Shown: positions 1-8,760, counted from the first letter of the stretch. The stretch is 64,000 bases of DNA from an uncultured Roseibium sp. (GCF_963675985.1 NZ_OY780957.1:1511501-1575500), one strand, 5' to 3'. Made by a program: numbers and translations. Notes: generated by a model from the letters alone, not told the origin.

Positions 1-2
1 TC

Positions 3-2021
3 ATCATCAACACGGACTACAATTTGATGCTGGAGGAGATTATAGACGATGTGAGTCCCCATCTCGATGCATTTATCGTCAACGGCAACGGCGACTACAC
101 CTGGAACGGGGCCGACAGCAGCGGCAATTATCTGGAACTTCACGACCAGTACACAAGACCGTTGCCCGAGGTCATCGCCCAAACCCTGCAGGCAAAGGAC
201 AACGAAGGCATCATTCATGCCGGCAGGAGCGTGGCCTATTTCGTCAGGCAACAAGGCGACGCCGGTCCGACATCGTCCTTTGCGGTTATTCTCAGGGTCA
301 TGGAGGACGGCCTTTACGAAGAAGCCCGCAAGACCCGCAGGGAGGTTTTGCTGACCGGTGGCCTGTTGATGCTCGGCTGCCTTTTCATTTCCATCCTGCT
401 CGCCCGGGCGATGATGAAGCCGCTGAACCGCCTGGCCCGTCTCGTCCGCGGCCTGGACGATCACGATTTGCTGGCCAGGCTTCCCGTCCACCGCACGGAT
501 GAGGTGGGTGACCTCGCCCGCTCCCTGCAGCAGCGGACGCAGGCTCTGATCGCATCCGAGGCGCGCGCGAGCGCCATCGTGGACAACGTCCTGGACGGCC
601 TGATCCTGATCGGGGAGAACGGTGTTATCGAACGCTTCAACCCAAGTTGCGAACGCATCTTCGGCTACAGGGCCGAGGAAGTCATTGGCCGGAATATATC
701 CATGTTCATGGAGCCCGAATTGGCGGCGCGCCATGACGGCTTCCTCCTCCGCTTTCTGCGCGGCCATAGCAGCGGTTTCATCGATACAAATCGCGAGGTG
801 GAAGCCGTGACCCGCTCGGGTGAGAAGATACCTGTGGAGCTGGCGATCAGCGCCCTCCGGCTCGACGGGGAGACGAAATTCAGCGGAGTCGTCCGCGATA
901 TCAGCGACCGCAAGGAGATGGATCGGTTGAAGGCGGAATTCGTTTCCACGGTAAGCCATGAATTGCGGACACCACTGACCTCTATAAGAGGATCGCTCGG
1001 TCTGATCGAACGGCTGATGCCGAAAGGTCAGCCGGACTCTTTCCGCCAAATGGTGCATCTGGCGCGCAAGAATACCGAACGGCTGATCGTCCTCGTCAAC
1101 GACATCCTCGATTTCGAAAAGCTCTCCGCCAACAAGCTTGAATACGACATGACCACGGCCGACGTGAATGATGAACTGAGACAGGCCGCCGAACTCAACG
1201 CCGGATATGCGGAGCAGCATCGTGTTTCGATCAGCCTGCACCTGGCGGAAATGCCACTCTTTATTTCGGTCGACGTCAATCGGTTCCATCAGGTCCTGGC
1301 GAACCTGATCTCCAATGCCGTCAAGTTTTCCGACCCGGAGAGCGAGGTTGTCATCCGGACCGAAGCGGTGGGCGGATATATCAGGGTTTCCGTCATCGAT
1401 ACCGGCGATGGCATTCCCAAAGCGTTCCAGGAGCACCTGTTCACGCCCTTTGCCCAGGCGGATGGAACCTCCAGTCGGAAGAAGAACGGAACCGGCCTCG
1501 GTTTGGCGATCACGAAACGGTTCGTCGAAGGAATGGACGGATCGCTCCAATTCACCAGTCGTGAAGGCGAAGGCACGACCTTTTTTGTCGAGTTCCCTCA
1601 GGTCGATATCGACGCATCGATAGAAACGCTGGTACAGCGCGAGAGCAATGGCAGGGTGATTGGGCTGCACATCGAAGACGATACCGATTTTCACAAGATT
1701 CTGGCCGCCGCAGTGTCTGACGACATCCTGCTGGTACAGGCCCGGACCTTGAATGAAGCCCGGCACCGGTTGGCGGTGGACTTTTTCGATGTGCTGATTA
1801 TCGACATCTCCCTCGAAGATGGAAACGGCCTGACCATCCTCGATGAGATCGGTGATGCGGAAGGCATGCTGGTCGTCGTCGTCACCGCCCTCGACATAAC
1901 GATCGAGGATCCCCGGGTGGATATGGTTGTGGTGAAGTCGAGACCCCGCAAGGGAAACCTGCCTGAAATACTGCATGATCTGGTCGAGCAGAAAATCAGG
2001 AAACGGGCAGTGGCTTCCTAG
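3..2021 (+). CDS. Hybrid sensor histidine kinase (HAMP-PAS-HisKA-HATPase-receiver), 5' truncated
   Basis: Membrane sensor kinase that autophosphorylates and can pass phosphate to its own receiver. The frame stays open to the left edge, so the first membrane helix and part of the periplasmic sensor lie outside the window. Numbering from the first start-like codon at 24: sensor remainder 1-105, membrane helix about 107-128, HAMP about 128-178, PAS about 180-300, and HisKA with the H-box SHELRTPL (His312). The ATPase domain at about 415-530 shows DTGDGIP and GTGLGL. The receiver at about 547-655 has Asp594 and the conserved Lys638. The gene converges on a single-domain response regulator 50 bp away, a plausible phosphorelay partner. 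The stimulus cannot be inferred. Confidence 0.93.
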   Translation: MINTDYNLMLEEIIDDVSPHLDAFIVNGNGDYTWNGADSSGNYLELHDQYTRPLPEVIAQTLQAKDNEGIIHAGRSVAYFVRQQGDAGPTSSFAVILRVMEDGLYEEARKTRREVLLTGGLLMLGCLFISILLARAMMKPLNRLARLVRGLDDHDLLARLPVHRTDEVGDLARSLQQRTQALIASEARASAIVDNVLDGLILIGENGVIERFNPSCERIFGYRAEEVIGRNISMFMEPELAARHDGFLLRFLRGHSSGFIDTNREVEAVTRSGEKIPVELAISALRLDGETKFSGVVRDISDRKEMDRLKAEFVSTVSHELRTPLTSIRGSLGLIERLMPKGQPDSFRQMVHLARKNTERLIVLVNDILDFEKLSANKLEYDMTTADVNDELRQAAELNAGYAEQHRVSISLHLAEMPLFISVDVNRFHQVLANLISNAVKFSDPESEVVIRTEAVGGYIRVSVIDTGDGIPKAFQEHLFTPFAQADGTSSRKKNGTGLGLAITKRFVEGMDGSLQFTSREGEGTTFFVEFPQVDIDASIETLVQRESNGRVIGLHIEDDTDFHKILAAAVSDDILLVQARTLNEARHRLAVDFFDVLIIDISLEDGNGLTILDEIGDAEGMLVVVVTALDITIEDPRVDMVVVKSRPRKGNLPEILHDLVEQKIRKRAVAS

Positions 2022-2071
2022 ATCGGGATATGTGCGTGTCGGCAAACCGGTTGAACGGCGCCGGGGTCGCG

Positions 2072-2458
2072 TCAACGGCGCGATCCGACCTGATCGAGCA
2101 TATCGGCGACGTCGTCCGCAAGGGTTACCGGCTCGAAAGGTTTGGCGATGGTCCCCAGAGCGCCCAGGCGGGAAAGGTGTTCCAGCTCATTACGTTGCGT
2201 CCTCGCCGTGACGAAAATCACCGGAATACCGGATGTTGCCGGATTGTCCTTCAAATGCTTGTACGTGGACGGCCCGTCCATGACCGGCATCATCACATCG
2301 AGCAGGATGACATCCGGTTCCCAGTCGACGGCGACCTTCAAGCCGTCGGATCCATTGGACACGTGCCGTGCTTCGAAAGCATCGTTCAGTTTCAGGCACA
2401 TGACAGCAATCGTGCCGATGTCTTCGTCGTCATCGATGTAGAGTGCTTTCAATGGCAT
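2072..2458 (-). CDS. Single-domain response regulator (CheY-like receiver)
   Basis: A 128-residue protein made of one receiver domain and no output domain. It shows the acidic pocket near residues 9-12 (IDDDED), phospho-acceptor Asp54 in VILLDVMMP, Thr84 and Lys106 (KPFEP), so every residue needed for phosphorylation is present. It is tail-to-tail with the hybrid kinase gene (50 bp between stops) and probably takes phosphate from it or acts as an adaptor in the same relay. With no DNA-binding or enzymatic domain it must act by protein contact. The start at 2458 is the only ATG giving a complete first beta strand. Confidence 0.9.
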   Translation of the reverse strand: MPLKALYIDDDEDIGTIAVMCLKLNDAFEARHVSNGSDGLKVAVDWEPDVILLDVMMPVMDGPSTYKHLKDNPATSGIPVIFVTARTQRNELEHLSRLGALGTIAKPFEPVTLADDVADMLDQVGSRR

Positions 2459-3016
2459 CAGACCGGAATCCGTATGTCTGTCGCGTCCGGGAGCAATCCG
2501 GAGCCAGGAAGTGTAGAAGAACCTGACACATCTTATTGTAAGAAACTATATTCAATAAAAATAATACAAATAATATAGTTTGAGAGTATTAAGTATAATT
2601 AACAAGTAAAAACAGGATATGCCTGATTTTTATGGGGCGCATAGGTGAATATAACGATATTCAGAAATAGTGTCTCCTGGAAAACGGCCGCATCGGCCTG
2701 TGTGTCGGGCATGGCGGGCTCGGTAATGGGGCCATTGCTGAGCGGCGTTCCCAAAGTTCAAAATGATGTCTGATTAAAAATTCGCCTTGACCACAGGCGC
2801 GGCAGTTCCCTACGATTTCTTGACCAAATGGTCAGACGTTTTGCCGGCGCGAAAAAGCAAAAACAGCGCAGGACGCGGCTGACCGGAGCGGATAGGCTGC
2901 TGTTGGCGTGTGCGCACGATCACAACGGCAGGGGCGGAAGGCTCTCGTTCGCTTCGTTGGTGTTGAAAGTTTCCAGAGAAGGGGCCGGTCGGTCCCGACG
3001 AAAGAGGAGTAGGGGA
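2459..3016. other. Non-coding stretch, A+T-rich at 2528-2640
   Basis: No supported gene is present. Positions 2528-2640 are strikingly A+T-rich compared with the rest of the window and probably hold the promoter of the response regulator on the minus strand. The right part holds the promoter and RutR-like operator of the binding-protein gene, listed separately. Short frames running into this region from the downstream gene lack ribosome-binding sites. Confidence 0.6.
2787..2835 (+). promoter_or_regulatory. Promoter with RutR-like operator upstream of the NMT1-type binding protein
   Basis: A TTGACC -35 element at 2787 and a TACGAT -10 element at 2811 are 18 bp apart. They are followed at 2820-2835 by TTGACCAAATGGTCAG, which matches the published Escherichia coli RutR consensus TTGACCA-NN-TGGTCAA at 13 of 14 defined positions. 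The palindrome would cover the transcription start, the usual place for a repressor. RutR is a TetR-family regulator that responds to uracil/thymine, so the site suggests pyrimidine control of the gene starting at 3017. No rutR gene lies in the window. Confidence 0.7.
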
Positions 3017-4012
3017 ATGGCATTGAAGGCTTTGAAAGCTCTGGCGGTTGCATCCGTATTCGGCGCAACGGTCATGGCAGGCGCTGCGCAGGCAGCCGAT
3101 GAGCTGACGCTTCAGCTCAAGTGGGTCACCCAGGGTCAGTTCGCAGGCTACTATGTGGCCAAGGACAAAGGCTTTTATGACGAGGAAGGTCTCGACGTCA
3201 CGATCAAGCCGGGCGGCCCGGACATTGCTCCGCCGCAGGTGATCGCGGGTGGTGGCGCGGATGTGATCGTCGACTGGATGCCGTCGGCACTGGCCAGCCG
3301 CGAAAAGGGCGTGCCGCTCGTCAACATCGCCCAGCCGTTCAAGAAGTCGGGCATGATGCTGACCTGCAGCAAGGACACCGGCATCACGTCGCCGGAAGAT
3401 TTCAAGGGCAAGACCCTGGGCGTCTGGTTCTTCGGCAACGAATATCCGTTCCTGTCCTGGATGAGCCATCTCAACATGCCGACCGAAGGCGGCCCGGACG
3501 GCGTGACCGTTCTGAAGCAGGGCTTCAACGTCGACCCGCTGTTGCAGAAGCAGGCCGACTGTATCTCCACCATGACCTACAACGAATACTGGCAGGTGAT
3601 CGATGCGGGCATTCCGGCCGAAGACCTGATTGTCTTCAAGTATGAAGACCAGGGCGTCGCCACGCTGGAAGACGGCCTTTATGCGCTGGAAGACAGCCTG
3701 AAGGATCCGGCCATGGTCGACAAGCTCGCGCGTTTCGTGCGTGCGTCCATGAAGGGCTGGGCCTATTCGGCCGAACATCCGGACGAAGCCGCCGAAATCG
3801 TGCTTGAAAATGACGCCACAGGCGCTCAGACCGAAAAGCACCAGAAGCGCATGGTCCGCGAGATCAACAAGCTGGTTGACGGTTCCGACGGCAAGCTCGA
3901 CATGGCCGCTTACGAGCGCACCGTGAAGTCCCTGCTGTCCGGCGGTTCCGATCCGGTCATCACCAAGGAGCCGGAAGGCGCTACCACCACGGTCGTCACC
4001 GACAAGATGTAA
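3017..4012 (+). CDS. NMT1/THI5-family ABC transporter substrate-binding protein, probably for a pyrimidine
   Basis: Periplasmic solute receptor of 331 residues. The ATG at 3017 follows an AGGAG-type ribosome site, and the first 26 residues form a signal peptide ending AQA. The mature protein starts with the typical NMT1 pattern (LQLKWVTQGQFAGYYVA), then the FYDEEGL and PGGPD motifs. Family members bind thiamine-precursor pyrimidines, riboflavin or other nucleobase-like compounds. No TPP-riboswitch-like sequence is visible upstream, whereas a RutR-like operator is, and the preT-preA genes nearby carry a similar site, so a pyrimidine ligand is favoured. No permease or ATPase gene is adjacent and a strong terminator follows, so the membrane partners are encoded elsewhere. 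Confidence 0.9.
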   Translation: MALKALKALAVASVFGATVMAGAAQAADELTLQLKWVTQGQFAGYYVAKDKGFYDEEGLDVTIKPGGPDIAPPQVIAGGGADVIVDWMPSALASREKGVPLVNIAQPFKKSGMMLTCSKDTGITSPEDFKGKTLGVWFFGNEYPFLSWMSHLNMPTEGGPDGVTVLKQGFNVDPLLQKQADCISTMTYNEYWQVIDAGIPAEDLIVFKYEDQGVATLEDGLYALEDSLKDPAMVDKLARFVRASMKGWAYSAEHPDEAAEIVLENDATGAQTEKHQKRMVREINKLVDGSDGKLDMAAYERTVKSLLSGGSDPVITKEPEGATTTVVTDKM

Positions 4013-4037
4013 TCCGGTCCACAGGACTGGTTAAGGG

Positions 4038-4068
4038 AAAGGGCGCTCTTCGGGGCGCCCTTTTTGCT
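4038..4068 (+). terminator. Rho-independent terminator of the NMT1-type gene
   Basis: AAAGGGCGC at 4038-4046 pairs with GCGCCCTTT at 4055-4063 around an 8-base loop, followed by a T-rich tract to 4068. It begins 26 bp after the stop codon and isolates this transcript from the hydrolase gene that follows. Confidence 0.85.
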
Positions 4069-4159
4069 TTATAGTCCGAAGCCGGCCATTCGAACGTAAT
4101 ACCAACCACCAGATCGGTTTCTGTTCATTGTGGTTGGAAGAAAGCGAGAGAAAGAAAAC

Positions 4160-4921
4160 ATGGCGTTGAAAATCGTTCGGCGACTGATCCCGAATTGGGG
4201 CACGACCTATGGCCCGCCAGGGGACGGGCCTTTCCCGGCCGTCATGATCTTTCACGGATCGGAAGGTGCCTATTCGGGGTGGAGCCATCGCAATGCCGTG
4301 TTGCTGGCGGCGCACGGCTTCCTTGCCTTCCCTTTCGGCTATTCCAGGGGCGGCAATGCCTGGAACGCAGGCAGTATCGAAGATGTCCCGCTGGATCGTA
4401 CCGTGGAAGCGCTGGCCGCCTTTCGCGCCTTTCCTGCTACGGGCGGCAAAGTGGCTTTCTACGGAGTGTCGCGCGGTGCCGAGCATGCGCTTCTTGTGGC
4501 CTCGCTGATGGTGCGCGATGGCCTGGACGACATACCGGATGCCGTGGCCGCTCATAGTCCGCCGGACGTCGTCTGTGGTGCTTTCGATGCGCGACGGCAT
4601 CGTGATGCCGGGGATCCGGGCTGGCAATCCTGGGATCCGGCACAACGCGCGTGGTCCTGGCGCGGCTCCACCGAAGGCCTGCTTCCCACGCAGCCGATCG
4701 AGATTGAACGTTATGACGGGCCGATCTTTCTCAGCCATGGGACCGCCGATCGCGTCTGGTCGGTCGAGATGACCCGCAGGCTATCGGCCCGATTGGAAGA
4801 GAGCGGCCGAAATCCTGAGGTCCATTATTACGACGGACAGGATCACATCCCCGGCAGCGCGGCCGAGAACGAACACCACGAGCACCTCGTTGCCTTCCTG
4901 GATCGCCATCTGTCGATCTAA
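4160..4921 (+). CDS. Alpha/beta hydrolase, BAAT / dienelactone-hydrolase-like
   Basis: Cytoplasmic 253-residue serine hydrolase with no signal peptide. The fold is shown by the oxyanion segment MIFHGSEG near residue 30, the nucleophile elbow GVSRGAE (Ser104), acid Asp197 (GTADRVW) and His229 (GQDHIPG). The GVSRGAE elbow resembles acyl-CoA thioesterase (BAAT) C-terminal domains and dienelactone hydrolases rather than classical esterases. ATG 4160 is preferred over an in-frame GTG at 4130 because homology begins near MALK. The substrate is unknown. The LysE-type exporter starts 38 bp downstream and may be cotranscribed. Confidence 0.82.
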   Translation: MALKIVRRLIPNWGTTYGPPGDGPFPAVMIFHGSEGAYSGWSHRNAVLLAAHGFLAFPFGYSRGGNAWNAGSIEDVPLDRTVEALAAFRAFPATGGKVAFYGVSRGAEHALLVASLMVRDGLDDIPDAVAAHSPPDVVCGAFDARRHRDAGDPGWQSWDPAQRAWSWRGSTEGLLPTQPIEIERYDGPIFLSHGTADRVWSVEMTRRLSARLEESGRNPEVHYYDGQDHIPGSAAENEHHEHLVAFLDRHLSI

Positions 4922-4959
4922 CCCTGAAAGGCTTTCAGCCGGAATTCGGAAAGTGTCAC

Positions 4960-5580
4960 ATGTCCATTGAAAACTGGATCGCATTCACGATCGCCTGCAT
5001 TGTCCTGACCCTCATTCCGGGTCCCAGCGTTCTTCTGGTGATCGGACAGGCTCTGACCAGGGGCAAAAGGGCCGCGATGATGTGCATTGCCGGAGACCTG
5101 ATCGGCAGCATCGTTTTGATGGGTCTTTCCTTCCTGGGGGTCGGCGCGATCCTTGCGGCGTCCGCCGTGCTCTTTCAGGCCGTGAAATGGGCCGGCGTCT
5201 TGTATCTGGCCTATCTGGGCTATCGGCAGATTGTCGATAGTCGGAAGGATCTGTTTGAACTGCCTGCACACGAGAACGGGTCCACCGGATGGGGAAGTCT
5301 CTGGGCCGGGGCCGTCACGGCAATCCTGAACCCCAAGGCGATTGTTTTCTACATGGCCTTTCTGGCGCAGTTCATTGACCCGGCGGGCAGTTTTGCACAG
5401 CAGGTGGCCATCTTGACCGCAACTTCCACCCTTGTGGTGGCTGTTCTGCTCTCGGCCTACGCCATGATCGCCACCCGTGCCCGTAAGGCATTCCAGAGCA
5501 GGGCGGCCCGAAGGAAAATAGGCTATGCCGGAGGCACATTTCTGCTGGGCGGCAGCCTGCTGATGGCGACCACGCGTTAG
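4960..5580 (+). CDS. LysE/RhtB family amino-acid exporter
   Basis: Inner-membrane exporter of 206 residues with about six hydrophobic segments. The first segment carries the family signature LTLIPGPSVLLV, and the middle segment AGAVTAILNPKAIVFY is the second conserved LysE/RhtB block, with the NPKA motif. Family members export basic, neutral or sulfur amino acids and homoserine lactones; the cargo cannot be told here. It starts 38 bp after the hydrolase gene and ends exactly at the start of a two-hairpin intergenic repeat that may stabilise or end its message. Confidence 0.92.
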   Translation: MSIENWIAFTIACIVLTLIPGPSVLLVIGQALTRGKRAAMMCIAGDLIGSIVLMGLSFLGVGAILAASAVLFQAVKWAGVLYLAYLGYRQIVDSRKDLFELPAHENGSTGWGSLWAGAVTAILNPKAIVFYMAFLAQFIDPAGSFAQQVAILTATSTLVVAVLLSAYAMIATRARKAFQSRAARRKIGYAGGTFLLGGSLLMATTR

Positions 5581-5677
5581 AGCACGTCGCGAAAAAGTGG
5601 ATACCGATTTTTCGCAACAAGACGTGCGTCAGAAACGGATAGAGCATGTTATGTGAATGCGAATGAACGCGACATGC
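5580..5677 (+). repeat. Dispersed 98-bp double-hairpin repeat, copy 1
   Basis: Shares 90 of 98 bases, ungapped, with 47847-47944. It holds two hairpins: GCGAAAAA...TTTTTCGC near the left end, and GAGCATGT...ACATGCTC towards the right, the latter extending just past the repeat. Similar palindromic intergenic elements are abundant in Rhizobiales genomes. This copy starts on the last base of the lysE-type stop codon and may act as an mRNA 3' structure. Confidence 0.85.
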
Positions 5678-5723
5678 TCCAGGCGCCAGGAAAGCGTGAG
5701 GTTGCGGGAACGGCCTCACAGGC

Positions 5724-5770
5724 AGAAAAAACCCTTCTCCCCGATTGTGTAGGGTTTGGGGAGAAGGGCG
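5724..5770 (-). terminator. Rho-independent terminator of preT-preA
   Basis: On the minus strand CCCTTCTCCCC (5768-5758) pairs with GGGGAGAAGGG (5742-5732), an 11-bp perfect stem, followed directly by TTTTTT. It lies 47 bp beyond the preA stop codon and ends the pyrimidine-reduction operon. Confidence 0.88.
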
Positions 5771-5814
5771 GAGTGGGCTTCGGGCAAGATCTCGAAGCCG
5801 GGTCTTGCGGGAGG

Positions 5815-7125
5815 TTATTCGGCTGCCTGAACGGCCATCGGGTTGTTCGGATGGGTCGTCCAGTTGGCGTAGTTCGGGTCGACGGTCTTGCCCGTGCGCG
5901 GGTCGGTGCTGCCGGCGGCCATGGGTTCCATGGTGATGCAGTTCTCCACCGGGCAGACATTGACGCACAGGTTACAGCCGACGCATTCGTCGTCCATCAC
6001 CTCGAACTTGCGCACCCCATCGACCATGTTGGTGATCGCCTGGTGTGAGGTGTCCTCACAAGCGATGTGGCACCGGCCGCACTTGATGCACAGATCCTGA
6101 TCGATCTTCGCCTTGGCGATGTAGTTGAGATTGAGATGCTGCCAGTCGGAGCAGTTCGGCACGGCGCGGCCGACAACTTCCGAGACAGAGGAATAACCGG
6201 CGGTGTCCATCCAGTCCTTCAGGCCTTCGATCATGTCTTCCACGACCTTGAAGCCATAGGTCATCGCCGCCGTGCAGACCTGGACGTTGCCGGCGCCGAG
6301 GGAGATGAACTCGGCCGCGTCGCGCCAGGTGGTCACGCCGCCGATGCCGGAGATCGGCAGGCCGGCCAGCGCCGGATCGCGGGCGATTTCGGCGACCATG
6401 TTGAGCGCGATCGGCTTCACCGCAGGACCGCAATAGCCGCCATGCGCGCCCTTGCCGTCGATGACCGGGCTCGGGCACATGTTGTCCAGATCGACGGAGA
6501 CGATGGAGTTGATCGTGTTGATCAGGGATACCGCGTCCGCCCCGCCATCCTTGGCCGCCTGGGCGGGCCGGCGGATGTCGGTGATGTTCGGCGTCAGCTT
6601 GACGATCACCGGCATGCGCGTGTGCTTCTTGCACCAGCGGGTGACCATCTCGATGTACTCCGGCACCTGGCCGACCGCGGAGCCCATGCCGCGTTCGCTC
6701 ATGCCGTGCGGGCAGCCGAAATTGAGCTCGACGCCGTCGGCTTCCGTGTCCTCGACCTGTTTCAGGATCGCGACCCAGTTGGCTTCCTCGCAGGGCACCA
6801 TGAGCGAGACGACCAGCGCCCGGTCCTTCCAGTCGCGCTTGACGCGCTTGATTTCCTGAAGGTTGACCTCAAGCGGCCGGTCGGTGATCAACTCGATGTT
6901 GTTGAGGCCGAGGAGCTGCCGGTCCCTGCCGTGAACGGCGCCGTAGCGCGGGCCGTTGACGTTGACGATCGGGTCGCCATCGCCAAGTGTTTTCCAGACG
7001 ACGCCGCCCCAGCCGGCCTTGTAGGCACGGACGACGTTGTATTCCTTGTCGGTCGGCGGCGCAGACGCCAGCCAGAACGGGTTTGGCGACTTGATGCCAA
7101 CGAAATCGGATCTCAGATCAACCAT
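5815..7125 (-). CDS. preA: NAD-dependent dihydropyrimidine dehydrogenase, catalytic subunit PreA
   Basis: Reduces uracil and thymine to the 5,6-dihydro forms, first step of reductive pyrimidine catabolism, in a cytoplasmic complex with PreT. The 436 residues comprise an FMN-binding dihydroorotate-dehydrogenase-like barrel (about 1-335; note NPFWLASAPPT and LNFGCPHG) and a C-terminal 2x[4Fe-4S] ferredoxin domain. The cluster ligands are Cys346/349/352/356 (CIKCGRC) and Cys381/384/387/391 (CVGCNLC). Length and layout match PreA/PydA. It starts 21 bp after preT and ends at a strong terminator. The hydantoinase and beta-ureidopropionase genes that complete the pathway are not in the window. Confidence 0.97.
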   Translation of the reverse strand: MVDLRSDFVGIKSPNPFWLASAPPTDKEYNVVRAYKAGWGGVVWKTLGDGDPIVNVNGPRYGAVHGRDRQLLGLNNIELITDRPLEVNLQEIKRVKRDWKDRALVVSLMVPCEEANWVAILKQVEDTEADGVELNFGCPHGMSERGMGSAVGQVPEYIEMVTRWCKKHTRMPVIVKLTPNITDIRRPAQAAKDGGADAVSLINTINSIVSVDLDNMCPSPVIDGKGAHGGYCGPAVKPIALNMVAEIARDPALAGLPISGIGGVTTWRDAAEFISLGAGNVQVCTAAMTYGFKVVEDMIEGLKDWMDTAGYSSVSEVVGRAVPNCSDWQHLNLNYIAKAKIDQDLCIKCGRCHIACEDTSHQAITNMVDGVRKFEVMDDECVGCNLCVNVCPVENCITMEPMAAGSTDPRTGKTVDPNYANWTTHPNNPMAVQAAE

Positions 7126-7146
7126 GACGGGATCTCCAAAAAGAAC

Positions 7147-8499
7147 TTAAGCGGAAAGGGCGCGGTGGATCGCTTCGGCGGCGATCTTGCCGTCTTCCAC
7201 GGCTGCGACTGTCAGGTCCTCGCCACCGAGAATGCAGTCGCCGCCGGCCCAGACTTTGTCCAGGGACGTCTTGCGGTCGTCGTCGACAACGATCCGGCCC
7301 TTGCTGATCTCGGGTGTGGCACCGTTCAGGTCGGCCTGAACCAGCGTCTGGCCGACGGCCTTGAAGACCATGTCGGCCGGCAGGGCGACGATCTCGCCTG
7401 TGCCTTTCAAAGACCCGTCCGCTGCCTGTTCGGTCTTTTCCAGGGCGATCCCGGTGACATGACCGTTCTCGCCCAGAAGCGCGTTCGGCTGGACCCAGGT
7501 TATGATCTTGACCCCGTTGGTCTGGGCCAGATGCTGCTCGTATTCGCTGGCGTTCATCCGGTCCTGGCCGCGGCGATAGGCGATGGTGACGTCTTCGGCG
7601 CCCAGAAGCTTCGTCTGGACGGCGATGTCGACGGCAGTCATGCCGCCCCCGATCACGACGATCCGGCGTCCGACAGCGAGTTTGGAAAGATCATCGGCCT
7701 GGCGCAGGTCGGTGATGTAGTCGACCGCGTCGAGCACGCCGTCCTTGTCCTCGCCGTCAAGGCCAAGCGCGTTCACGCCGCCAAGGCCGATGCCGAGAAA
7801 GACCGCGTCGAAGTCGGCCTGCAGCGCGGTCAGGCTGAGATTGTCGCCGAGGCGTTTGCCGGTCTCCACGCTGATGCCGCCGATGGACAGGATGAAATTG
7901 ACCTCGCGGGCAGCAAAATTGTCGACCGACTTGTAGGAAGCGATACCGTATTCGTTGAGCCCGCCGAGTTTCGGCCGGGCGTCGAACAGGGTCACGTCAT
8001 GGCCGTGGACGGCGAGCCGGTGGGCGCAGGAGAGCCCGGCCGGGCCGGCGCCGACGACGGCCACCTTCTTGCCCGTGGGTTCGCCCCGCGTAAACGGCGT
8101 TGCCTCGTGGGAAGCCATGAAGTGGTCGGTGGCATAGCGCTGCAATTCGCCGATTTTCACCGGCTTGCCTTCTGCGTCATTGCGCACGCAGGCCTGTTCG
8201 CACAGGGTCTCGGTCGGGCAGACCCGGGCGCACATGCCGCCCAGAATGTTCTGCTCGAAGATCGTCTTCGCCGATCCGGTCGGATTGCCGGTCGAGATCT
8301 GGCGGATGAATTGCGGGATATCGATGCTTGTCGGGCAGGCGTTCATGCACGGCGCGTCGTAACAGAAGTAACAACGGTCGGCCTCGACCTGGGCTTCATG
8401 CGGGTCGAGCAGCGGGTGCAGGTCGCAGAAATTCTTGTCCAGTGCGTCCTTTGACAGTCGCCCTGCGGCGATGTCCGGCGCGGAAGTCGTCTCGGTCAT
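7147..8499 (-). CDS. preT: NAD(P)-dependent dihydropyrimidine dehydrogenase, flavoprotein subunit PreT
   Basis: Electron-input subunit that oxidises NAD(P)H and feeds PreA. The 450 residues match the N-terminal half of mammalian dihydropyrimidine dehydrogenase. An alpha-helical Fe-S domain has cysteine clusters near residues 43-55 (CYFCYDAPC) and 89-105 (CARVCPTETLC). It is followed by an FAD Rossmann motif VVGAGPAGLSCA near 150 and a second dinucleotide motif VVIGGGMTAVD near 285. First gene of the preT-preA pair, with a RutR-like palindrome 88 bp upstream of its start. GltD-like proteins look similar, but the partner gene settles the assignment. Confidence 0.96.
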   Translation of the reverse strand: MTETTSAPDIAAGRLSKDALDKNFCDLHPLLDPHEAQVEADRCYFCYDAPCMNACPTSIDIPQFIRQISTGNPTGSAKTIFEQNILGGMCARVCPTETLCEQACVRNDAEGKPVKIGELQRYATDHFMASHEATPFTRGEPTGKKVAVVGAGPAGLSCAHRLAVHGHDVTLFDARPKLGGLNEYGIASYKSVDNFAAREVNFILSIGGISVETGKRLGDNLSLTALQADFDAVFLGIGLGGVNALGLDGEDKDGVLDAVDYITDLRQADDLSKLAVGRRIVVIGGGMTAVDIAVQTKLLGAEDVTIAYRRGQDRMNASEYEQHLAQTNGVKIITWVQPNALLGENGHVTGIALEKTEQAADGSLKGTGEIVALPADMVFKAVGQTLVQADLNGATPEISKGRIVVDDDRKTSLDKVWAGGDCILGGEDLTVAAVEDGKIAAEAIHRALSA

Positions 8500-8586
8500 A
8501 TTGATCTCCGGAAGGAGTGGCGATCGTTCAATTTTCCGCCTCTTTCATTGGGTGAAGAGGCTATCGTCAGGCATTGGAAAAAAATT

Positions 8587-8602
8587 TGAACAAATAGTCA
8601 AA
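8587..8602 (-). promoter_or_regulatory. RutR-like operator upstream of preT
   Basis: TTGAACAAATAGTCAA agrees with the RutR consensus TTGACCA-NN-TGGTCAA at 12 of 14 defined positions. It sits in an A+T-rich stretch (8575-8660) that is the obvious promoter area for preT-preA. A closely similar site is present at 2820-2835 before the NMT1-type binding protein, so one regulator probably controls both units. Confidence 0.6.
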
Positions 8603-8760
8603 TATTTTCCAAGTCCTTGAAAATATGAGAAAAATACTCATAAAATAAGAGTGCGGTATTTCAATCGGTTATCGCAATATTGGGCATGTGCAAAAAAGTG
8701 AGGCAGGCGTGCCAAACGGGCAGTTCAGGCCGCTAACCGGCAAATTAAGACCGCCGGTCT

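Noticed and set aside
2589..2603. CtrA site TTAA-N7-TTAAC before the response regulator
   Set aside because: TTAA and TTAAC are present but only six bases apart; the consensus needs seven, and the whole stretch is A+T-rich so chance is likely.
2836..3016. TPP riboswitch before the NMT1/THI5-type gene
   Set aside because: The CTGAGA-type THI box and P4/P5 elements are absent; a RutR-like site is seen instead.
6067..8454. Very long plus-strand open frame opposite preA and preT
   Set aside because: It is the antisense shadow of two well-recognised genes: high G+C in the third codon position leaves opposite frames open. No ribosome site and no recognisable domain.
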